Part shown: one piece after another, positions 7,924 to 16,409 of the stretch
Layout of the letters: the number at the start of each line of letters is the position of its first letter
Numbering within the stretch: the stretch's first letter is position 1
Assembly (NCBI GenBank): GCA_023268675.1
Contig: JALQTV010000005.1
Coordinates: 1-37,744 of the forward strand
DNA: 37,744 nucleotides
Direction of reading: 5' to 3'
Origin: Saprospiraceae bacterium
GTDB lineage: Bacteria; Bacteroidota; Bacteroidia; Chitinophagales; Saprospiraceae
Position numbers and translations under genes: made by a program
The notes under the pieces: model-generated
What the model was told of the DNA's origin: nothing
Databases searched by the model: none
Seen by the model: only the letters and a program-made list of their open reading frames with translations

Positions 7924-10569
7924 TTATTTTTGATCGGCCAGTGCTTCCGTCAACAAATCCGGAGCCATGGCAACAGCTTTTTCCAATCCGGAAGCGTCGC
8001 TGCCTCCTGCTGTTGCAAAAAACGGTTGACCTCCACCTCCGCCATTGATCGCAGAAGCGAGGGTTCTGACCATCTGCCCGGCATTGAGCTTGCCTGATTT
8101 TTCAGCTACGGATTTGTGCACAGAAACCATCAGCTGAGGCTTTTCATTGATAACAGCTCCCAGTATTACCACTCCTTTTTCCAGAGCCTGATCCAACTGG
8201 AAAGCAAGATTTTTCAAAGCATTTACATCGTCAAGCGCTACCGTCGCATGAATTAGCTGCAATCCTCCTATATTTTTGGCGGAAGCCAGCAAATCTGCCT
8301 TCAGTGTGAGTGCTTTTTCCATCATCAGCTGCTCAACCCTGCGTCTGAGTTCCTTATTCTCCTGCTGCATGGCGTGAATGCTTTGCAACACATCTTTTGG
8401 ATTTTTTAGCGCATCTCTGATATCATCGAGTTGTCCCAATGCTTCTTGCACATATTGACGAGCCGTATCGGCAGTGATGGCTTCTATCCTGCGAATACCC
8501 GCCGCTACCGCGCTTTCACTGACAATTTTAAACAAGCCCAATGCCCCTGTTGCTGGCACGTGTGTACCGCCACAGAGTTCGCGCGAAAATTCAGGATCAA
8601 AAGTAATCATGCGCACCAGGTCACCGTACTTTTCACCGAAGAGCATGACTGCACCCTCCTCTCTTGCCTGCTCAATAGGAAGGTTTCTGTTTTCTTCCAA
8701 TGGGATATTGGCACTGATTTTTTCGTTGACCATAGCCTCTATCGCCGTCAGTTCTTCCGGATTGACTTTTTGGAAGTGCGCAAAGTCGAAACGCAAGCGC
8801 CTGTTGTCCAGGTCCTGTCCTTTTTGCAAAGCATGTTCTCCCAGGACTCGGTGCAAAGCTGAGTGCAACAGGTGTGCAGCAGTATGATTTTTTGAAGTGG
8901 CAGTACGCTTGTCTTCATCCACTACCGCCCGAACGGAAGCCTTGGGATTAACAGGCATTTCTTCCAACAAATGTATCGTCAGGTCATTCTCTTTTTGTGT
9001 GTCCTTCACCCCTATTGCCTGCGCACCAAACCACAAAATACCTGTATCGCCATGCTGGCCACCGCTTTCCCCATAGAATGGTGTCTCGGCAAGTACCAGC
9101 TGAACTTGCGTATCCTTTTTCACTTGCACCTCCCGGTATTTCAGTACCCGGGTTTCCGCAACTTCCAGATGATCGTAGCCTACAAAAATGGACTCTCCTT
9201 CATTCACTAACACCCAGTCGCCTACTTCTTTCTTAGCATCAGCTCTGGAGCGCTCTTTTTGCGCTGCTAATGCCTTTTCAAAACCTTTCTCATCTACCTC
9301 AAAACCTTTCTCTGAAGCAATCAGTCTGGTAAGATCAATAGGAAAACCAAAAGTATCATACAATTCAAAAGCATCATTGCCTGAAATCACCGTGTCCTTT
9401 ATTTCAAGCTGATCGAAGCGCTTCAACCCGTTTTCGAGCGTATGGAGGAAGGCTTTTTCTTCTCCCTCGACGACTCTCGCTACTTGAGTAGTCTGTGCTT
9501 TCAATTCCGGAAAGACATCGCCGAAATTTTCCGCCAACAGCGGGATCAGCTTGTGCAAAAAGGGCGTTTTGATATCCAGGAAGGAGTAATAATACCTGAC
9601 GGCTCTTCTCAGAATTCGGCGGATAACGTAACCTGCTCCGGAGTTGCCAGGCAACAAACCATCTGCCACAGCAAAAGCAACAGCCCGAATATGGTCAGCA
9701 ACCACGCGCATGGCTATATCAGACTTGGCACTTTCCTCGTACCTGGAAGTATATTTAATGCCTGAAGCAGATTCAATAAAGCGAATGAAGGGAGAAAATA
9801 CATCTGTGTCGTAGTTCGATTCCTTTCCCTGAATGGCCATGCTGAGTCGCTCGAAACCCATCCCTGTGTCCACATGCTTCTCCGGAAGCTCTTCCAATTG
9901 TCCGTCTGCTTTTCGGTTAAACTGAATGAATACCAGGTTCCAGATTTCAATTACCTGGGGGTGGTCCCGGTTGACCAATCCCACACCCGGAATAGCAAGC
10001 CTGTCTTTTTCGGGGCGCAAGTCTATGTGTATTTCAGAACAGGGACCGCAAGGGCCGGTATCTCCCATTTCCCAAAAATTGTCCTTTTTATCGAAGTACA
10101 GGATGCGATCTTCAGACACCCACTTCTTCCAGAAATCTGCTGCTTCCTCATCAGCAGGCAGGTTGTCGCCGGCATCGCCTTTGAAAACTGAAACGTAAAT
10201 TCTATCCTTGGGCAACTTGTACACCTCTGTCAGCAATTCCCAAGCCCAGGCAATGGCCTCCTCCTTAAAATAGTCCCCAAAAGACCAGTTGCCCAGCATT
10301 TCGAACATAGTCTGGTGGTAACTGTCTCGACCCACTTCTTCCAGGTCATTGTGCTTGCCTGATACGCGAAGACATTTTTGGGTGTCTGCAATCCGCCTGC
10401 TATCAGGTACCTGGTTGCCAAGGAAGTAATCCTTGAACTGATTCATCCCCGCATTGGTAAACATCAGGGTAGGGTCAGATTTGTTGACTATGGGTGCAGA
10501 GGCAACAATTTTATGCCCTTTATTTTTGAAAAAATCTAGAAACGTCTGTCTGATTTCTCTGGAGGTCAT
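7924..10569 (-). CDS. alaS: Alanyl-tRNA synthetase
   Basis: AlaRS charges tRNA-Ala and removes mischarged serine and glycine. From the ATG at 10569 the product is 881 residues, normal for the family. It starts MTSREIRQTFLDFFKNKGH, a typical AlaRS opening. The catalytic domain is followed by the editing domain with HTAAHLLHSAL and the zinc-binding CGGTH, then a coiled coil and the C-terminal C-Ala/DHHA1 domain ending near GGGGGQPFFATAGG. An in-frame TTG at 10614 would add 15 residues with no homology and is rejected. It seems to lead a five-gene minus-strand unit ending with the sugar transferase. Confidence 0.97.
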   Translation of the reverse strand: MTSREIRQTFLDFFKNKGHKIVASAPIVNKSDPTLMFTNAGMNQFKDYFLGNQVPDSRRIADTQKCLRVSGKHNDLEEVGRDSYHQTMFEMLGNWSFGDYFKEEAIAWAWELLTEVYKLPKDRIYVSVFKGDAGDNLPADEEAADFWKKWVSEDRILYFDKKDNFWEMGDTGPCGPCSEIHIDLRPEKDRLAIPGVGLVNRDHPQVIEIWNLVFIQFNRKADGQLEELPEKHVDTGMGFERLSMAIQGKESNYDTDVFSPFIRFIESASGIKYTSRYEESAKSDIAMRVVADHIRAVAFAVADGLLPGNSGAGYVIRRILRRAVRYYYSFLDIKTPFLHKLIPLLAENFGDVFPELKAQTTQVARVVEGEEKAFLHTLENGLKRFDQLEIKDTVISGNDAFELYDTFGFPIDLTRLIASEKGFEVDEKGFEKALAAQKERSRADAKKEVGDWVLVNEGESIFVGYDHLEVAETRVLKYREVQVKKDTQVQLVLAETPFYGESGGQHGDTGILWFGAQAIGVKDTQKENDLTIHLLEEMPVNPKASVRAVVDEDKRTATSKNHTAAHLLHSALHRVLGEHALQKGQDLDNRRLRFDFAHFQKVNPEELTAIEAMVNEKISANIPLEENRNLPIEQAREEGAVMLFGEKYGDLVRMITFDPEFSRELCGGTHVPATGALGLFKIVSESAVAAGIRRIEAITADTARQYVQEALGQLDDIRDALKNPKDVLQSIHAMQQENKELRRRVEQLMMEKALTLKADLLASAKNIGGLQLIHATVALDDVNALKNLAFQLDQALEKGVVILGAVINEKPQLMVSVHKSVAEKSGKLNAGQMVRTLASAINGGGGGQPFFATAGGSDASGLEKAVAMAPDLLTEALADQK

Positions 10570-10603
10570 AGGGTTAAATTTTCTGGATGTTTCTTTTGAG
10601 TCG

Positions 10604-10611
10604 CAAAAATA
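10604..10611 (-). promoter_or_regulatory. Possible -7 element for alaS
   Basis: On the minus strand this reads TATTTTTG, matching the Bacteroidota -7 pattern TAnnTTTG, about 35 bases before the alaS ATG. I find no TTTG 19-20 bases upstream, so only half of the promoter pattern is present. Confidence 0.4.
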
Positions 10612-10721
10612 CAATTAAATCAATGAAGTCTTTGCAGGAGAATTATTTTTAGTTGTACGCGGACAGGAAATATTTGATTTTTTACAATGAATTAAATATT
10701 TAAAAAAAACTTATGTTTTAA

Positions 10722-10808
10722 TTTTTTTGGAATCAAAAAAGTTAAAACCATTAAAAAAAGTAATTTTTGGAATCAAAAAAAAGAATAATTGAACTTTTGA
10801 AATCAAAA
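10722..10808 (+). repeat. Three phased TTTTG-N4-CAAAA dyads in the alaS/M23 divergent region
   Basis: Three inverted repeats share one design: TTTTTTTG-GAAT-CAAAAAA at 10722-10740, TTTTTG-GAAT-CAAAAAAAA at 10764-10782 and TTTTG-AAAT-CAAAA at 10795-10808. Their centres are 40 and 30 bases apart, close to whole helical turns. They lie just upstream of a full-consensus promoter for the M23 gene. They could be regulator binding sites or phased A-tracts that bend DNA. Apart from promoter elements, I see nothing else in the 420-base gap 10570-10989, which is very AT-rich, with no gene or RNA I can recognise. Confidence 0.6.
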
Positions 10809-10842
10809 TAGTGTCATAAAATGGATTAATTTTTGCCAAAAT

Positions 10843-10873
10843 TTTGATTTTAGTGATTACGGAGCTAAATTTG
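10843..10873 (+). promoter_or_regulatory. Full-consensus Bacteroidota promoter for the M23 peptidase gene
   Basis: TTTG at 10843-10846 is followed after exactly 19 bases by TAAATTTG at 10866-10873, an exact match to the TTTG-N19-TAnnTTTG pattern of the Bacteroidota primary sigma factor. The leader to the ATG at 10990 would be about 110 bases. Confidence 0.75.
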
Positions 10874-10989
10874 TGAACAGCCATGAACATGAATTATCCG
10901 ATCGCAAAAACACCAGTGTTAAACTAAAAAGCCTGTAAATTTAAAAGCATCAAACTAGTTTAGCACGATATTGGCTAACATTACACACC

Positions 10990-11985
10990 ATGAGAAAAGA
11001 GAAGTTTGTCTACAACACACAAACGCTTCGCTATGAAAAAGTAGTAGAGCCCTTAAAGACAAAAGCTTTACGGCTTTTTGGCTATGCCTGCGCAGTGGCT
11101 TTCTCCGCATTTATTCTTACCATTGTCCAGCACAAATACTTTCCTTCTCCCAAAGAAAAGGCGCTCGAACGCGAAATCACTGCCATGAAAGCAGAATATC
11201 AGGAGCTTAATCAAGCGCTGTCTTTGCTTGGCAATACCCTGGACAACCTCAAAGAAAGAGATGCCTATGCCCACCGTATGATCTTTGGCATGGATCCAAT
11301 CGATGACGGTATCTGGGAAGGGGGTGTCGGTGGCCACGACCAATTTCGCGAATTCATGCAATTCAAAAATTCAGGGACCTTAATGGCTTCCTTGAACCAA
11401 AAGGTTCAAAAACTAAAGAGACAAATGGTCATCCAATCCAAATCACTGGATTCCATCATCTACCTGGCCACTGAAAAAGAAGATTTTCTGGCTGCTACTC
11501 CTTCTATCAAACCCATTCGTTCCGATAACTTGAAAAGAGACATCAAATTGCTTTCCGGTTTTGGCATGCGTATCCACCCTATCCTCAAGGTTCCTAAAAT
11601 GCACTACGGCATCGACTTTACAGCTCCAAGTGGAACGCCTGTACATGCAACAGCTGATGGCAAAGTGGTACGTGCAGAGTACAACCGCACTTTCGGCAAT
11701 CTGGTCGTTGTGGATCATGGTTTCGGCTATGAGACTTATTACGCTCATCTTAAATCAATTGAAACCAAAAAAGGTCAAACAGTTACTCGTGGTCAACTTA
11801 TCGGAAAAGTAGGAAATACAGGTCGTTCAACAGCACCGCACTGCCACTATGAAGTACACTACAAAGGCAAACCGGTCAACCCTAAATACTACTGTCTCGA
11901 TGGACTTACACCCGAAGAATACCAACAATTTGTAGAAGCTGCAGAATCGCCCAATATGTCACTGGATTACACAGCTGGCGAATAA
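10990..11985 (+). CDS. M23 family peptidase (LytM-type murein endopeptidase), membrane anchored
   Basis: M23 peptidases cut peptide cross-links in peptidoglycan. The 331-residue protein has a basic N-terminus, one membrane segment at about residues 31-48, a coiled-coil region at about 55-90, and a C-terminal M23 domain from about 190. The four residues expected at the zinc site are present: His205 and Asp209 (HYGID) and His284/His286 (HCHYE), so it should be an active enzyme rather than an EnvC-like activator. The domain faces the periplasm. alaS lies divergently upstream and a MerR-type regulator gene downstream, a grouping I recall from other Bacteroidota. Confidence 0.92.
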   Translation: MRKEKFVYNTQTLRYEKVVEPLKTKALRLFGYACAVAFSAFILTIVQHKYFPSPKEKALEREITAMKAEYQELNQALSLLGNTLDNLKERDAYAHRMIFGMDPIDDGIWEGGVGGHDQFREFMQFKNSGTLMASLNQKVQKLKRQMVIQSKSLDSIIYLATEKEDFLAATPSIKPIRSDNLKRDIKLLSGFGMRIHPILKVPKMHYGIDFTAPSGTPVHATADGKVVRAEYNRTFGNLVVVDHGFGYETYYAHLKSIETKKGQTVTRGQLIGKVGNTGRSTAPHCHYEVHYKGKPVNPKYYCLDGLTPEEYQQFVEAAESPNMSLDYTAGE

Positions 11986-12012
11986 ACAGCACCATTTCTA
12001 AGTGTTGGGTGT

Positions 12013-12049
12013 AAAAAAGCGGGACAAGGATGTTTGCCCCGCTTTTTTT
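12013..12049 (+). terminator. Intrinsic terminator after the M23 gene
   Basis: AAAAAAGCGGG (12013-12023) pairs with CCCGCTTTTTT (12038-12048) and is followed by a run of seven T residues in total. It lies 27 bases after the M23 stop and 20 bases before the next ATG, so it separates the two genes. Confidence 0.88.
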
Positions 12050-12068
12050 ATACCCCTAAATTCAGTCT

Positions 12069-13160
12069 ATGTCGGAAGCTAAAGAAAGAGTCAATTACTG
12101 CCAAAACTGCGACACACGCCTGCCCCAACAAGCTGTTTTTTGCCCCAAATGCAGTCAGCGCCATAGAAAAGGTAAAATCAGTGTGTGGGAAATGTTATGG
12201 GAGTTTCTCGAAACCTTGTTTAATCTGGACAATAAAATCTTCCGCACACTGGGCTACTTGCTGATACCCGGCAAACTCACTCTTGCCTTCATCCAAGGTA
12301 AGCAAGTACGGTTTATACACCCGATGCGACTCTTTATCGTGTCAGCTGTCCTCTTCTTCTCTGTAATCAGTTTTTTAATCTTCCGCTATGAAGATCGGCA
12401 AATCCAGGAGTTGAGTGAAGAACTCATCCTGAAAGATGGTTATAAAGCAGCATTTTTGGATGAATTGGACAAGGCTAAACTCAGTATGATCGATAGCTTC
12501 TCCGTAGCTGATACTGCTTGCACCGCTGTCGTGCTGGATACTTTTCTTACCAGAATACCTGACCCCAGGCTGGATTCGCTGAGCCTGACCTATCTGGACT
12601 GGAGCCGAGACAGCAGCTTTACCTTCCAGTCCGTAAAAGTATCTAAAAGAGATTTGTTTGAAATACCCACAGATCAGTTGCCGGAAAAATATGGAATTAC
12701 CAGCCTCCTGGGATATACCATCGTAAAACAACTGGTAAAATTGCAGCTCAAACTTGGCCAGTTTATAGGCTTTGCTGTCAGTCAGACCGTATGGACTTTC
12801 TTAATTCTCATGCCCTTACTTGCCTTTGTACTTAAATTCCTCTACATACGCCACAATATATATTACCTCGAACACCTGGTGTTCTCCTTCCACTTCCACG
12901 CTTTTGTATTCTTGTTTACCGGACTGGTGCTATTGGGAGTTTATGGCTTCAACCAACTGTCTGCAGAAAGTGAACCCGGCTCTGTTCTTGGAAGCTTGTT
13001 TTTGATTGGCCTGGTATACCTTTGGCTTTCCATGAAACGAATTTATGGTCAGAAATCACTGAAAACCAGCTTTAAATTCACACTTTTCAGTTTCAGCTAT
13101 TTGATTTTGTTTTCACTTTGCCTTATATTATCTCTTTTGTTGGCTACTATTCTTTTTTAA
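12069..13160 (+). CDS. DUF3667 family membrane protein with N-terminal zinc ribbon
   Basis: The 363-residue protein begins with a zinc-ribbon-like pair of CxxC motifs (Cys11, Cys14, Cys25, Cys28). Then comes the DUF3667 signature region with LDNKIFRTLGYLLIPGKLT and FIQGKQVRFIHPMRLFI, and a hydrophobic helix at about residues 80-100. A soluble loop of about 130 residues follows, then four or more C-terminal membrane helices. The family is common in Bacteroidota and its function is unknown. No RBS is visible, as is usual for the phylum. The MerR gene follows 18 bases later, so the two may be co-transcribed. Confidence 0.85.
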   Translation: MSEAKERVNYCQNCDTRLPQQAVFCPKCSQRHRKGKISVWEMLWEFLETLFNLDNKIFRTLGYLLIPGKLTLAFIQGKQVRFIHPMRLFIVSAVLFFSVISFLIFRYEDRQIQELSEELILKDGYKAAFLDELDKAKLSMIDSFSVADTACTAVVLDTFLTRIPDPRLDSLSLTYLDWSRDSSFTFQSVKVSKRDLFEIPTDQLPEKYGITSLLGYTIVKQLVKLQLKLGQFIGFAVSQTVWTFLILMPLLAFVLKFLYIRHNIYYLEHLVFSFHFHAFVFLFTGLVLLGVYGFNQLSAESEPGSVLGSLFLIGLVYLWLSMKRIYGQKSLKTSFKFTLFSFSYLILFSLCLILSLLLATILF

Positions 13161-13178
13161 CCCAAAAAACAGCTTGTC

Positions 13179-13517
13179 ATGTCAGGTGAAGAAGGGCATT
13201 CTCCCCTGAAAAGATATTATACCATAGCCGAAGTATCAAAAATACTGGATGTTTCCAAATCCCTCATAAGGTTCTGGGAGTCCCGTTTCCCTCAGCTAAG
13301 ACCCCACAAAACCAGTCGGGGAGATCGCAGATTCACTAAAGAAAACCTGGAACTGCTGAAGGAAATCCATCAATTGGTTAAAGGAAGAGGATTCACCCTG
13401 GAAGGAGCACAGCAGGAATTGATGCAAAGCAAAGCTCGCAGGGAAGAGAAAGCAGCGTGGATCAAACAAATGAAAGATTTGCGTGATTTTCTGAGCGAAT
13501 GGAGAGAACAGCTCTAG
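13179..13517 (+). CDS. MerR family transcriptional regulator
   Basis: The 112-residue product has a MerR-type winged helix-turn-helix from about residue 12 (YTIAEVSKILDVSKSLIRFWE), the wing at SRGDRRFTKENLELL, and a short helical tail at GFTLEGAQQEL. There is no C-terminal effector domain and no metal-binding cysteine cluster, so this is a minimal member whose signal cannot be predicted. The start fits the family. Its TAG stop shares bases with the stop of the convergent ABC ATPase gene: the two coding regions overlap by four bases (CTAG, 13514-13517). Confidence 0.9.
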   Translation: MSGEEGHSPLKRYYTIAEVSKILDVSKSLIRFWESRFPQLRPHKTSRGDRRFTKENLELLKEIHQLVKGRGFTLEGAQQELMQSKARREEKAAWIKQMKDLRDFLSEWREQL

Positions 13518-14143
13518 CGCATGGCTCCCTTATAATCCGAAATATTCAACTGGCGCTCACACCACTGAAAATCCCGCTCTTCATTGGAAGCTACAATAAG
13601 TGTACGCTCGCCTCTATAGCGATTAAGCAAACTCAGATACCACTCATGACTTGCATGATCGAGATTGGTTCCTGGTTCGTCCAATAACAATAAAGTCGAG
13701 TTTGTCATAATAGCCAATGCCAGCTTTACCCTTTGCTTCATACCCGAAGAAAAGTGCCGGATCTGCTTATCGCCAGCTTTGGAGAGGCCAATATTATCCA
13801 TTATCTCCAACATAGAGAGTTGGTCAACTGCATGCTTGAAAGTAAAGTGAAAGGCAACCATTTCCTTTAGGGTAAACTCTTCTATGAGTTCTGTGTAGGG
13901 TGCTGCAAAAGTCAGGTATTGAAAGACTTCATTGCGGGGGATGCTTTTTCCATCCCTTTCATAAGCGATTTTTCCCTCTGAAGGAGTCAGATACCCTGAA
14001 ACAACCTTAAGCAGAGTGGATTTTCCGGAACCGTTGGGTCCGTACACAGCCAATCCCTCTCCGGATTCGAGTGCGAACTCCATGTCCCGGAAAATCCACT
14101 CCCAGCGAAAGCGCTTGCCAAGGCTAGTCAATTGTATTTTCAT
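13514..14143 (-). CDS. ABC transporter ATP-binding protein, orphan, downstream of lpxA
   Basis: From the ATG at 14143 the product is 209 residues, a single nucleotide-binding domain. Walker A is GPNGSGKST (residues 35-43), Walker B is LLLLDEP (151-157), and the D-loop is TNLD. The signature motif is degenerate (FSSGMKQR in place of LSGGQ) and the switch histidine is replaced by Asn187 (VASNEER). No permease gene is adjacent. The start lies 20 bases inside the 3' end of lpxA, so translation is probably coupled to lipid A synthesis genes. An open frame upstream to 14239 is rejected, because homology starts at MKIQLTSLGK. It could power a lipid or envelope exporter encoded elsewhere. Confidence 0.88.
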   Translation of the reverse strand: MKIQLTSLGKRFRWEWIFRDMEFALESGEGLAVYGPNGSGKSTLLKVVSGYLTPSEGKIAYERDGKSIPRNEVFQYLTFAAPYTELIEEFTLKEMVAFHFTFKHAVDQLSMLEIMDNIGLSKAGDKQIRHFSSGMKQRVKLALAIMTNSTLLLLDEPGTNLDHASHEWYLSLLNRYRGERTLIVASNEERDFQWCERQLNISDYKGAMR

Positions 14144-14951
14144 CCACTTTGCTTCCGTTAATGGTCTGGAAACCGCGCATGATACCGGGGTCGGCCGCTT
14201 TGATGAAATGCAGGATATTTTCACGCTCTTCTGTTTCACTAAGCGTAGTTTCGATGATCTCTATGGCATGAGAGACATTGTAACCCTTAACAAAAACAAA
14301 GCGATAAATCTCCTGAATCTGGTTGATCTGTTCGGTAGAAAAATTGCGCCGGCGAAGTCCTACAGTATTGACACCCGCATAGGACAGTGGTTCGCGGGCG
14401 GCTTTCACATACGGGGGCACATTTTTACGAACCAACGAACCACCTGCAATGAAACTATGCATGCCGATTTTAATGAACTGTTGCACTGCCACCAAACCTT
14501 CCAGGATGGCCCAGTCTTCAATTTCAACGTGACCGGCCAGATTGACGTTATTGGCCAGAATTACATGGTCACCAATGATGCAATCGTGAGCCACATGCAC
14601 ATACGCCATCAGGAGACAATGACTTCCAATGGCTGTTTTTTGGGCGTAAGCCGTACCTCTGTTGACCGTGACGTATTCTCTGATCGTTGTATGATCGCCG
14701 ATGAAAACTTCAGAAGGCTCTCCTTTGAATTTAAGATCCTGAGGAATTCCCCCGATAACTGCGCCCGGAAATATCCGGCAATCCGAACCGATGCGCGAGC
14801 CCTCGAAAATGGTTACATTAGGGCCTATCCAGGAGTTGTCACCTATCGTGACATTTTTGTCTATATAAGTGAAAGGACCTATCGTGACATTTTTGCCGAT
14901 ACGAGCCTCCGGATGGACGATGAAATTACCTTTGCTATTGAAAAAATCCAT
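14124..14951 (-). CDS. lpxA: UDP-N-acetylglucosamine O-acyltransferase
   Basis: LpxA transfers a 3-hydroxyacyl chain from ACP to UDP-GlcNAc, the first step of lipid A synthesis, in the cytosol. The 275-residue product shows many left-handed beta-helix hexapeptide repeats (such as IGPFTY, IGDNSW, IGPNVT). The catalytic histidine is His122 in YVHVAHDC, followed by the expected Asp123. The C-terminal helical part (RRRNFSTEQINQIQEIYR) is also typical. One base separates it from the lpxC/fabZ stop, and its own 3' end overlaps the ABC gene. The order lpxD, lpxC/fabZ, lpxA is typical of Bacteroidota. Confidence 0.96.
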   Translation of the reverse strand: MDFFNSKGNFIVHPEARIGKNVTIGPFTYIDKNVTIGDNSWIGPNVTIFEGSRIGSDCRIFPGAVIGGIPQDLKFKGEPSEVFIGDHTTIREYVTVNRGTAYAQKTAIGSHCLLMAYVHVAHDCIIGDHVILANNVNLAGHVEIEDWAILEGLVAVQQFIKIGMHSFIAGGSLVRKNVPPYVKAAREPLSYAGVNTVGLRRRNFSTEQINQIQEIYRFVFVKGYNVSHAIEIIETTLSETEERENILHFIKAADPGIMRGFQTINGSKVDENTID

Positions 14952-14952
14952 G

Positions 14953-16341
14953 TTAGTTACGCTTGACTATTTGAGCGGTTAATTCGGCTTCCGAAACAAT
15001 TTTATTGCCAACATAAGCTGTTGCATACATCTGGCAGATTCCTCTGCGTATAGGTGCCATCAGCTCCATCTTGAATAGTATCGTATCACCGGGAGTTACT
15101 TTATGCTTGAATTTTGCATTTTCAATTTTCAGGAAATAAGTATCCCAGTTACCGGGATCTTCGACAGTTGACAAGGCCAGAATTCCTCCGGTTTGAGCCA
15201 TTGCTTCGATTTGCAACACACCGGGCATCACCGGATTACCGGGAAAGTGCCCCTGGAAAAACGACTCATTAAAACTTACGTTCTTAACCCCAACAACATG
15301 ATTGGGAGAGAGTTCAATGATTTTGTCAATCAATAGAAAGGGATACCTGTGAGGAAGCCATTCGGCAATTCTTACCGTATTGAAAAGCGGTGTCTCATCA
15401 GGATTGTAATTCGGTTTTCCTTTCAATTTACGCTGCTCCTGGTATTTTCGCTTGAGCAGTCTCGTAAACTCTACATTTACTGTATGTCCCGGCTTTGTTG
15501 CCACAATCCTCCCCTTGATGCGTCTTCCAAGCAGGGAAACGTCACCAATGATATCGAGTAATTTGTGCCGCGCAGGCTCGTTTTTGAATTTGAGGTCTAT
15601 GGTATTGAGTATGCCCTCTTTGTCCACTTCTACCCGCTCTCTGCCCAATTTTACAGCCAGCGCATCCAGTCTGTCCTGACTAACTGCCTGGTCAGCAATT
15701 ACAATCGCATTGTTTAAATCTCCTCCTTTGATCAAATTGTTTTCAAACAAGACTTCTAGTTCATGCAAAAAAACGAAGGTGCGGCAGGGAGCTATTTCCG
15801 TTTCATACTTTACATCCGGACCAAAACTCGCATATTGCTGTCCCAGTACCGGAGAATTGAAATCTATCATGGAAATCACCTCAAAGTCATCAGCAGGTAT
15901 AGCCATCAACTCTGAACCCGTTTTTTCATCAAAATAAGTGAGCGGCTCTGTAATTTCGAAGTATTCTCTTTCCTCTTCCTGCGACTCTATACCCGCTTCA
16001 TTCAACAAAGTAACAAAAGCCAGAGCACTGCCATCCATGATGGGAATTTCAGGGCCATCCAGTTCCATCAAAACATTGTCGATACCCAAACCGGACAAAG
16101 CTGACAAAACGTGCTCTATCGTACTGATACTCGCATCGCCATTTTTCAAAGTAGTTCCCCGGTTGGTTGATACCACCTGATTGACATCTGCATGTACAAT
16201 TGGTTCTCCTTCCAGATCAATTCTTTTGAATTTATAACCATGATTTTCCGGCGCGGGGTGAAAAACCAGCTGCACGTTAGCTCCTGTATGCAAGCCGACG
16301 CCTGCTATAGAAACTGATTTTCCGATAGTACACTGTTTCAT
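14953..16341 (-). CDS. lpxC/fabZ: Bifunctional UDP-3-O-acyl-GlcNAc deacetylase / 3-hydroxyacyl-ACP dehydratase (LpxC-FabZ fusion)
   Basis: The 462-residue protein joins two enzymes. Residues 1 to about 300 are LpxC, the zinc deacetylase that commits UDP-GlcNAc to lipid A. Its zinc ligands are His77 (EHVLSAL), His259 and Asp263 ([10 protein letters not shown]); His286 is the likely catalytic histidine. Residues from about 318 are FabZ, the fatty-acid synthesis dehydratase, with [11 protein letters not shown], His365 in GHFPGNP and Glu379 in the helix after MPGVLQIEA. Both active sites look intact. The fusion is well known in Bacteroidota and balances two pathways that compete for 3-hydroxyacyl-ACP. 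Confidence 0.97.
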   Translation of the reverse strand: MKQCTIGKSVSIAGVGLHTGANVQLVFHPAPENHGYKFKRIDLEGEPIVHADVNQVVSTNRGTTLKNGDASISTIEHVLSALSGLGIDNVLMELDGPEIPIMDGSALAFVTLLNEAGIESQEEEREYFEITEPLTYFDEKTGSELMAIPADDFEVISMIDFNSPVLGQQYASFGPDVKYETEIAPCRTFVFLHELEVLFENNLIKGGDLNNAIVIADQAVSQDRLDALAVKLGRERVEVDKEGILNTIDLKFKNEPARHKLLDIIGDVSLLGRRIKGRIVATKPGHTVNVEFTRLLKRKYQEQRKLKGKPNYNPDETPLFNTVRIAEWLPHRYPFLLIDKIIELSPNHVVGVKNVSFNESFFQGHFPGNPVMPGVLQIEAMAQTGGILALSTVEDPGNWDTYFLKIENAKFKHKVTPGDTILFKMELMAPIRRGICQMYATAYVGNKIVSEAELTAQIVKRN

Positions 16342-16409
16342 TGTAATCAGCTAAAATTTAGTACAAAGTTAATTTTTTAATTTCAAAACGAAGGGTGCCT
16401 CACGACAGC

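Noticed and set aside
14144-14239. N-terminal extension of the ABC ATPase
   Set aside because: The extra 32 residues would lie inside lpxA in another frame and show no ABC similarity; the domain starts at MKIQLTSLGK.
14016-14966. 316-codon open frame opposite lpxA
   Set aside because: It mirrors hexapeptide-repeat coding sequence on the other strand; lpxA is unmistakable, with its catalytic histidine.
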